The notes beneath the pieces are model-generated. The model ran no database searches and was not told where the DNA came from. It worked only from the letters and a program-made list of their open reading frames with translations. Below, piece by piece: positions 1 through 4,771 of a stretch of 9,411 bases of DNA; position 1 is the first letter of the stretch, and each line of letters begins with the position of its first letter. A program made the position numbers and the translations under genes. The DNA comes from Eubacteriales bacterium (GTDB taxonomy: Bacteria; Bacillota; Clostridia; JAQUNY01): positions 1-9,411 of the forward strand of contig JAQUNY010000052.1 in assembly GCA_028717405.1 (NCBI GenBank). Reading direction: 5' to 3'.

Positions 1-813
1 GAGAGAGCCGAGAGGGGTATCATCTATATCGATGAGATAGACAAAATTGCCAGAAAATCCGAGAATCCTTCAATAACGAGAGACGTGAGCGGAGAGGGCG
101 TGCAGCAGGCGCTTCTTAAAATAATTGAGGGGACGGTCGCCTCGGTTCCGCCTCAGGGTGGAAGGAAGCACCCGCATCAGGAATTCCTTCAGATCGATAC
201 GACGAATATACTTTTTATATGCGGAGGCGCATTTGATGGCCTTGAAAAAATTGTGCAGAACAGGATAGGCAGAAAAAATATTGGATTCGGCGCCGAAATA
301 ACTACCGGGAAAGAGAAGGATATCGACGAAATTCTCAGACATGTCCTGCCGCATGACCTTATAAAGTTCGGACTGATACCTGAATTTGTAGGAAGGCTCC
401 CCGTGGTTGTGACGCTTCATTCGCTGAGCCACGAGGCGCTGGTCCGCATCCTGACAGAGCCGAAGAATGCGCTGGTAAAACAGTACAAAAAGCTGTTTGA
501 AATAGATGACGTGGAGCTTGAATTTGAGACACAATCGCTTGAAGCCATAGCCACAAAGGCCATCGCGAGGAAGACAGGTGCAAGGGGCCTTAGGGCGATA
601 CTTGAAGAAACAATGCTGGACGTGATGTTTGACATACCTACCTCGGTAACAGTCGAGAAATGTACTGTGACGAAGGATAATGTAGAGAAAAGTACTCCGC
701 CTGTGCTGGTTATTAATAAGGACAAAAAAGAGAAGAAGCCTGTCAGGAAAACTCCCGCTTCTGCATCTGCGACGGCCAAAAAAACCAGACCGAAAAGGGA
801 ATCTGTATCATAA
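1..813 (+). CDS. clpX: ATP-dependent Clp protease ATP-binding subunit ClpX (3' part; start lies outside the window)
   Basis: ClpX is the hexameric AAA+ unfoldase that recognises substrates, including ssrA-tagged proteins, and feeds them into ClpP in the cytoplasm. The frame is open from base 1, so the N-terminal zinc domain, Walker A and GYVG pore loop are missing from view. Visible in order are the Walker B motif (IIYIDEIDKI, near the start), the RKH pore loop (GGRKHP), sensor 1 region (NILFICGGAFDG), the IGF loop that docks on ClpP (NIGFGAE), the arginine-finger box (PEFVGRLP) and the sensor 2 motif (GARGLR). All key motifs of the visible part are intact, so this is a functional ClpX and not the ClpP-independent HslU. 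After the normal family end (around VEKCTVTKDNV) comes a tail of about 35 residues rich in Lys, Arg, Ala and Thr. The stop codon overlaps the tsaD start (TAATG), which suggests co-translation. Confidence 0.97.
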   Translation, partial: ERAERGIIYIDEIDKIARKSENPSITRDVSGEGVQQALLKIIEGTVASVPPQGGRKHPHQEFLQIDTTNILFICGGAFDGLEKIVQNRIGRKNIGFGAEITTGKEKDIDEILRHVLPHDLIKFGLIPEFVGRLPVVVTLHSLSHEALVRILTEPKNALVKQYKKLFEIDDVELEFETQSLEAIATKAIARKTGARGLRAILEETMLDVMFDIPTSVTVEKCTVTKDNVEKSTPPVLVINKDKKEKKPVRKTPASASATAKKTRPKRESVS

Positions 814-1943
814 TGGATATTGCCGTACTTGGGATAGAGACGAGTTGTGACGAAACCGCCGCTTCTGTTGTTGTAAACGGAAGGACGATACTCTCCAATG
901 TTATCTCTTCGCAGGCGGCCCTGCACGAGAAATATGGCGGTGTTGTGCCTGAAGCGGCATCACGCAGGCATGTCGAAAATATTATCCCTGTGATAGACAG
1001 CGCGCTGGAAGAATCAGGTAAGAGCCTCTCTGATATTGATGTGATAGGAGTAACCTGTGGGCCTGGTCTGGTAGGAGCCCTTCTCACCGGTGTGACCGCG
1101 GCAAAAGGCCTGGCGCTGGCTGAAAGCAAGCCCCTGGTGGGAGTCCACCACATAGAGGGGCATATTTGTGCGAACTATTTGAATGACGATCCCGGTACGG
1201 AAAATGATCTGGAGCCCCCTTTCATATGCCTGGTGGTTTCCGGGGGACACAGCCATATTATACATGTTAAAAGCCATGGTGATTATGAAGTGCTTGGAAG
1301 AACCAGGGATGATGCGGCCGGAGAAGCTTTTGACAAGGCGGCGCGTGCCATGGGGCTTGGTTATCCTGGGGGGCCTGCCGTTGACAGGGCTGCGGCCGGA
1401 GGCGATCCGGGGAAGATAGCATTCCCTGAGACTGATTTCGGCAATGGAAGCCTTGATTTCAGTTTCAGTGGTGTGAAGACGGCATTGCTGAATTATCTTG
1501 AAGGAAGCAGGGCGAAGAAGAAGCCCGGCGCAGCGAGCGGATACAGGAAGGGAATAGAGGCAGGGGAAGCTGTTGAATCAGGGGATGTAAATAATGCCGC
1601 TGAAGTATGGACGCCCGATGGGATCCTGATACCGGAAGATGTTGCCGCATCGTTTCAGAGAGCAGTTGTAAATGTGCTTGTCAGAAATACGCTGGCGGCG
1701 GCTGTAAGGACCGGGCTGAGAAGAGTGTGTCTGGCAGGCGGAGTAGCTTCAAATTCAGAGCTGAGAAAGACCATAACTCAAAAAGGAAATGATATAGGCC
1801 TGGAGATCCATATTCCCGGGCCTGTATTTTGCACAGATAATGCGGCAATGATTGCTTCGGCAGCATACTACAAGTATATCAATGGCAAAAGAAGCGGCTT
1901 GTCACTCAACGCCGAGCCTTCGCTAAAGCTTGGATCGTCCTGA
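813..1943 (+). CDS. tsaD: tRNA N6-adenosine threonylcarbamoyltransferase TsaD (Kae1/YgjD/Gcp family)
   Basis: TsaD transfers the threonylcarbamoyl group from threonylcarbamoyl-AMP to A37 of ANN-decoding tRNAs (t6A), working with TsaB and TsaE in the cytoplasm. The start is the canonical family N-terminus (LGIETSCDETAASVV). The metal-binding histidines are in HHIEGH (H113 and H117), the nucleotide-binding glycine-rich segments are CLAGGVASNSELR and CLVVSGGHSH, and the C-terminal metal ligand is D342 in CTDNAAMIA. At 376 residues it is longer than the usual 335-345. The excess is a charged, Gly/Ala-rich insertion at about residues 232-275, between the KTALLNYLEG segment and AASFQ, where relatives have roughly 15 residues. 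It overlaps the clpX stop by one base, so it is probably translated from the same mRNA. tsaB and tsaE are not in the window. Confidence 0.96.
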   Translation: MDIAVLGIETSCDETAASVVVNGRTILSNVISSQAALHEKYGGVVPEAASRRHVENIIPVIDSALEESGKSLSDIDVIGVTCGPGLVGALLTGVTAAKGLALAESKPLVGVHHIEGHICANYLNDDPGTENDLEPPFICLVVSGGHSHIIHVKSHGDYEVLGRTRDDAAGEAFDKAARAMGLGYPGGPAVDRAAAGGDPGKIAFPETDFGNGSLDFSFSGVKTALLNYLEGSRAKKKPGAASGYRKGIEAGEAVESGDVNNAAEVWTPDGILIPEDVAASFQRAVVNVLVRNTLAAAVRTGLRRVCLAGGVASNSELRKTITQKGNDIGLEIHIPGPVFCTDNAAMIASAAYYKYINGKRSGLSLNAEPSLKLGSS

Positions 1944-1993
1944 TTTAAAGACTTTACGCTGCAAAACAAGAAGATGCACAATAGCGTTTAACG

Positions 1994-1999
1994 AGGAGG
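1994..1999 (+). promoter_or_regulatory. Ribosome binding site AGGAGG that decides the PHP gene start
   Basis: A full AGGAGG lies 10 bases before GTG 2010 and 25 bases before the in-frame ATG 2025. The spacing favours the GTG, although the family core motif begins only after the second candidate. Confidence 0.7.
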
Positions 2000-2009
2000 C
2001 CCGACTGCA

Positions 2010-2894
2010 GTGCCACCTTTATATATGAGAAGGCGTTTTATAAGTGGAAAATTTGTGGATTTGCATACGCATTCAAATGTTTCTGATGGAACTCTAAGCC
2101 CCGGCGAACTGGTCAGGGGAGCAGCGCAGTGCGGGCTATATGCCATATCGGTCACTGACCATGATTCGCTGGGGGGCGTCGAAGAAGCCCTGGCTGCCGG
2201 GGAGGATGCGGGGATAATCGTGATACCAGGGGTTGAGATCGGTGTGGATCATAAGTCTGAAATGCACATGCTGGGATATTTTAAACCGGAGAATTATAGA
2301 AATATTGAACATATGCTTGAGCAGACAAGAAAAAACCGTGAAGACAGAAATCCAAAGCTTCTTGAAAATCTCAGGAGAATTGGTTTTCAGATAAGCATGG
2401 ATGAAGTAATCGCCGAGGCGGGTGGGGATATAATCGCCAGGCCGCATATAGCCGCGGTGATGGTGAAAAAAGGCTATGTGGGGAGCATAAAAGAAGCGTT
2501 TACCGGATACCTTTCGAGCGGTTGCCCCGCATATGTGAAAAAAGACAGGCTTTCGCTGGAGGAATGCATAAGCAGTATAAATAAGGCGGGAGGCATAGCT
2601 GTTCTCGCACATCCGCGGCAGCTGGGACAGGACCGGCGCACGCTTGACCGGACAGTCGGGTGTTTGAGCGCAGCAGGGCTTGGGGGCGTGGAAGCCTATT
2701 ATTCTGAAAATACGGCTGCGGAAACAAGGTATTCTGTTGAGACAGCGGGGAAATACAGACTGCTGGTAACAGGCGGGAGCGATTACCATGGTGCAATGAA
2801 ACCAGGCATCGGGCTTGGGATTGGTAAAGGCGGACTCAGGGTGCCGGGATGGACGGCGAACAGGCTGATGGAAGCGCTGGGATGGCAGGCGTAA
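2010..2894 (+). CDS. PHP-domain metal-dependent phosphoesterase (TrpH / RNase AM-like family)
   Basis: This is a polymerase-and-histidinol-phosphatase (PHP) domain protein of 294 residues. It matches in length and motif order the bacterial family that includes E. coli YciV/RnaAM (5'-3' RNA exonuclease) and 3',5'-nucleotide bisphosphate phosphatases. The trinuclear metal site is complete: DLHTHSNVSDGT (H19, H21, D26), TDHDS (D50, H51), PGVEI (E76), ARPHIA (H146), LAHPRQ (H201) and GGSDYHG (D258, H260). The segment at residues 95-195 is the helical insertion typical of this family. No signal peptide or membrane segment is seen, so it is cytoplasmic. GTG is chosen as start because AGGAGG is 10 bases upstream; ATG 2025 is an alternative. 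It lies 66 bases after tsaD on the same strand and could belong to the same transcript. The exact substrate cannot be read from sequence. Confidence 0.9.
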   Translation: MPPLYMRRRFISGKFVDLHTHSNVSDGTLSPGELVRGAAQCGLYAISVTDHDSLGGVEEALAAGEDAGIIVIPGVEIGVDHKSEMHMLGYFKPENYRNIEHMLEQTRKNREDRNPKLLENLRRIGFQISMDEVIAEAGGDIIARPHIAAVMVKKGYVGSIKEAFTGYLSSGCPAYVKKDRLSLEECISSINKAGGIAVLAHPRQLGQDRRTLDRTVGCLSAAGLGGVEAYYSENTAAETRYSVETAGKYRLLVTGGSDYHGAMKPGIGLGIGKGGLRVPGWTANRLMEALGWQA

Positions 2895-2942
2895 CGGGCA
2901 GGAGCATACATCAGCGCATGACAACAGCGATGCATGGAAGAT

Positions 2943-2967
2943 GAAACGTAAAAGCAGAAACGTAAAA
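2943..2967 (+). repeat. Short direct repeat, GAAACGTAAAA twice
   Basis: The 11-base word GAAACGTAAAA occurs at 2943-2953 and 2957-2967, a period of 14 bases. It sits in the AT-rich gap between the PHP gene and smpB, upstream of the smpB promoter. It could be a slippage duplication or a pair of binding half-sites; the sequence does not tell which. Confidence 0.6.
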
Positions 2968-3020
2968 TGGCAAATGGTAATGCTAATGGGAAAATATGAG
3001 AATAAATATATAATATACAA

Positions 3021-3049
3021 TTGACAAGAAATATTAACTGCTGTATAAT
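3021..3049 (+). promoter_or_regulatory. Consensus sigma-A promoter of smpB
   Basis: TTGACA (3021-3026) and TATAAT (3044-3049) are both perfect consensus hexamers separated by 17 bases. Transcription should begin near 3056, giving a leader of under 20 bases before the smpB ATG, so the ribosome binding site (GAAAGG, 3057-3062) would be at the extreme 5' end of the mRNA. Confidence 0.88.
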
Positions 3050-3073
3050 ATTGCTTGAAAGGCTTTGAGCGAA

Positions 3074-3535
3074 ATGGCGGAAGACAGGATAAAAGTCATA
3101 GTGCAGAACAAAAAGGCGCACCATGACTATTTTATTGAACAGACAATTGAAGCCGGCATAGTGCTTTCAGGAACAGAAGTCAAGTCAATAAGGCTGGGCA
3201 AGGTCAATTTGAAAGAAAGCTACGCCGGGATAGTAAATGGCGAAGTGCTCATAAGCGGAATGCATATTAGCCCTTATGAGCAAGGCAATATCTTCAACAA
3301 GGATCCTCTGAGAGACCGGAAGCTTTTGCTGCACAGCTATGAGATAAGAAAGATCGAAGCTATGATAAACCAGAAGGGCATGACGCTGGTGCCTGTTAAG
3401 CTTTATATGCGTAAGGGTAAGGTGAAGCTGGAGCTTGGTATAGCAAAGGGAAAGAAGCTTTATGACAAGAGGGACGACATCACCGAGCGCGATGTGAAGA
3501 GGGAGATTGACAGAAAGCTCAAAGAAGGCAGATAA
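3074..3535 (+). CDS. smpB: SsrA-binding protein SmpB
   Basis: SmpB binds the tRNA-like part of tmRNA and delivers it to stalled ribosomes for trans-translation. The 153-residue product carries the family hallmarks in order: NKKAHHDYFIE and IVLSGTEVKSIR near the N-terminus, RDRKLLLHSYEI in the middle, TLVPVKLYMRKGKVKLELG, and the C-terminal GKKLYDKRDDI segment followed by a basic helix (KREIDRKLKEG) that enters the mRNA channel. ATG 3074 is chosen because GAAAGG (3057-3062) is 11 bases upstream; a TTG at 3065 in the same frame would leave only 2 bases. It is driven by the perfect promoter just upstream. The tmRNA gene begins 22 bases after the stop, the classic smpB-ssrA pairing. Confidence 0.97.
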   Translation: MAEDRIKVIVQNKKAHHDYFIEQTIEAGIVLSGTEVKSIRLGKVNLKESYAGIVNGEVLISGMHISPYEQGNIFNKDPLRDRKLLLHSYEIRKIEAMINQKGMTLVPVKLYMRKGKVKLELGIAKGKKLYDKRDDITERDVKREIDRKLKEGR

Positions 3536-3536
3536 T
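3507..3536 (+). promoter_or_regulatory. Probable ssrA promoter inside the 3' end of smpB
   Basis: TTGACA (3507-3512) and GATAAT (3531-3536) are separated by 18 bases. Predicted transcription start is near 3543, about 15 bases before the mature tmRNA 5' end, which fits a precursor trimmed by RNase P. The -35 box lies in smpB coding sequence and the -10 box overlaps its stop codon. Confidence 0.65.
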
Positions 3537-3557
3537 TGGATTTTGAAAAAAGAATAT

Positions 3558-3955
3558 GGGGGCGTAATGGTTTCGACGTGGTTGTTGAGACCGGAATAGC
3601 GGGTAGAGGATTCTCGTTGGCCTCTTAAAAAACGAGAAACTAAACACAAACGCTAACAATAACGAATTAGCTTTAGCTGCTTAATTGCAGCTAACGTCCG
3701 GCCTGGGTTCCTGCACCTGGGGTACCGGGCGCCGACAAGTCAGGCCTTCTGAGAGGGAAGGTTAAACTCAGGTACTGTTTCAGAAGCCGCCTTGAGCTGA
3801 AACGGATTTTAAAGGCTGCCGAAAGCGGGACCTTGCCTGAAGGGGACCGCCGCAGGGAGACAGTCGGGAAACCGGCTGAAAAGTTCAGGATACACCCGTA
3901 GAAGTTCCTGTGGATATGGCTTCGGACAGGAGTTCGACTCTCCTCGCCTCCACCA
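3558..3955 (+). ncRNA. ssrA: Transfer-messenger RNA (tmRNA, one-piece)
   Basis: tmRNA rescues stalled ribosomes with SmpB and encodes a degradation tag. The mature ends are fixed by a 7-bp acceptor stem: GGGGGCG (3558-3564) pairs with CGCCTCC (3945-3951, one G-U), followed by A and an encoded CCA (3953-3955). The T arm is AGGAG/CTCCT around the loop TTCGACT (3928-3944), and the 5' end has the typical GTAATGGTTTCGAC. The tag frame most plausibly starts at GCT 3652 and reads ANNNELALAA, with stop TAA at 3682-3684. The end of the tag lies in a hairpin (TTAGCTGC 3673-3680 with GCAGCTAA 3687-3694) whose loop holds the stop. The length, 398 nt, is somewhat above the usual 350-370. The resume codon is inferred; an upstream in-frame start (from GAG 3634) cannot be excluded by sequence alone. 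Confidence 0.97.
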
Positions 3956-3966
3956 AAATTTGTCCG

Positions 3967-3990
3967 AAAAGCCTGATTTATCAGGCTTTT
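3967..3990 (+). terminator. Intrinsic-terminator-like hairpin after tmRNA
   Basis: A 10-bp perfect stem, AAAAGCCTGA (3967-3976) with TCAGGCTTTT (3981-3990), closes on a 4-base loop. The terminal T's are part of the stem and no separate T run follows, so it may act in both directions. Its place 11 bases after the tmRNA CCA end supports a terminator role. Confidence 0.75.
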
Positions 3991-4277
3991 CAGCAATCAT
4001 AAGGAAGATTGGCTTGTGGATCTGCCGCCGTACGCGGTGGAGGAGATAGGAGAGCTATAAGTGCCATTGTTTTTTTAAGTTTGATAATATGAGGCTGGAT
4101 GTGGAGTCGGAACAGCAGACGTAATATTTATGTCGAGTTATGTCGAGTTATGTCGACAGCCTTTTTCTTATTGTGATTGAGAAATATAAATAAAGGAGAT
4201 ATTAATTCAGCATAGTTCGGAATACAATAACAGGGATTGAGGTTGACAAAATAAAAAAAGAGACGGAGGGTAAAAGA
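3991..4277. other. Gap between ssrA and the arsC-like gene, no intact gene
   Basis: No convincing full gene is present. A frame open from 3977 and ending at TAA 4058-4060 would translate as KEDWLVDLPPYAVEEIGEL at its end; it reads like protein sequence but lacks a full start, so it may be a gene remnant or chance. A T run (4070-4076), a 10-base tandem repeat (4131-4156) and AT-rich sequence follow. A second ribosome-binding-like AAAGGAG (4192-4198) precedes no credible start codon. TTGACA occurs at 4242-4247 but has no -10 partner before the arsC-like start. Confidence 0.5.
4131..4158. repeat. 10-base tandem repeat TGTCGAGTTA, about 2.6 copies, ending in TGTCGACA
   Basis: TGTCGAGTTA occurs at 4131-4140 and 4141-4150 and continues as TGTCGA at 4151; the third copy runs into the self-complementary octamer TGTCGACA (4151-4158). 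It lies about 120 bases upstream of the arsC-like gene. It may be an iterated binding site or a replication-slippage product. Confidence 0.75.
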
Positions 4278-4676
4278 ATGAGTAAACCAAAAGTTGCATT
4301 TATATGCGTTCACAACTCCTGCCGCAGCCAGATCGCGGAGGCACTCGGAAAACACCTGGCAGCGGATGTATTTGAAAGTTATTCAGCCGGCACGGAACTT
4401 AAGGACCGGATTAATCCTGATGCGGTCCGCCTTATGAAACAGCTTTATGGGATAGATATGGAAAAAACTCAGCGGCCTAAGCTGATCGGGGAACTTCCTC
4501 CGATTGATGTGCTTGTAACGATGGGATGCGATGTTGAATGCCCATTTCTTCCTGCCAAACGTCGTGAGGATTGGGGTTTAGAAGATCCGACCGGCAGCCC
4601 CGATAAAGAGTTTATCAGGGTTATTAAGACGATTGAAACAAAAATACAGAAATTGCACACCACTCTTGCCGGATAA
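4278..4676 (+). CDS. arsC: Arsenate reductase / low-molecular-weight protein tyrosine phosphatase family protein
   Basis: The 132-residue product has the LMW-phosphatase fold signature. The P-loop CVHNSCRS gives C10-X5-R16, and the general acid Asp is in LEDPTG (D103-P104). C84 and C88 in TMGCDVECP match the redox cysteine pair of thiol-coupled arsenate reductases. Those enzymes reduce As(V) to As(III) using C10 and the later cysteines, whereas plain phosphatases of this fold lack the pair; that is the reason for the arsC call. The start ATG has CGGAGGG (4264-4270) 7 bases upstream. No arsR, arsB or acr3 is adjacent, so arsenic function rests on the residues alone. A cysteine-rich phosphatase with another phospho-substrate remains possible. 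The protein is cytoplasmic. Confidence 0.85.
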   Translation: MSKPKVAFICVHNSCRSQIAEALGKHLAADVFESYSAGTELKDRINPDAVRLMKQLYGIDMEKTQRPKLIGELPPIDVLVTMGCDVECPFLPAKRREDWGLEDPTGSPDKEFIRVIKTIETKIQKLHTTLAG

Positions 4677-4681
4677 TAACA

Positions 4682-4706
4682 ATAAAGCAGGGATAAAGCA
4701 GGGATA
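4682..4706. repeat. 11-base tandem repeat ATAAAGCAGGG, 2.3 copies
   Basis: ATAAAGCAGGG is repeated at 4682-4692 and 4693-4703, with ATA of a third copy at 4704-4706. It begins 6 bases after the arsC-like stop codon. No hairpin or terminator is formed by it. Confidence 0.75.
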
Positions 4707-4746
4707 TTCCGGGAAACTGACAAAAGTATGATAAAATATTTAACTG

Positions 4747-4752
4747 TATAAT
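4747..4752 (+). promoter_or_regulatory. Candidate -10 box for the GH127 gene
   Basis: TATAAT at 4747-4752 lies 20 bases before the start codon, which would give a leader of only about 13 bases. No good -35 hexamer is found 16-18 bases upstream, so an activator-dependent promoter or read-through from the arsC-like gene are both possible. Confidence 0.35.
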
Positions 4753-4771
4753 ACAAAACAGGAGAGATACC

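Noticed and set aside
743..1153. Long open frame on the - strand across the clpX-tsaD junction
   Set aside because: It lies antisense to two well-supported genes and its translation has no recognisable family features.
2136..3020. 294-codon open frame on the - strand over the PHP gene
   Set aside because: The + strand frame carries a complete PHP metal site, and the antisense translation is a composition shadow rich in Cys, His and Pro.
3928..3955. tmRNA 3' end as an attachment site of an integrated element
   Set aside because: No integrase gene and no second copy of the T-arm/acceptor sequence is seen downstream within the window.
3691..3996. Open frames on the - strand over the tmRNA (translations such as GGGEESRTPVRSHIH)
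   Set aside because: They are antisense to a structural RNA with intact acceptor and T arms; such translations are a known source of false proteins.
4242..4247. TTGACA before the arsC-like gene as a -35 box
   Set aside because: A -10 box at the right distance would fall on the ribosome binding site, and none is present.
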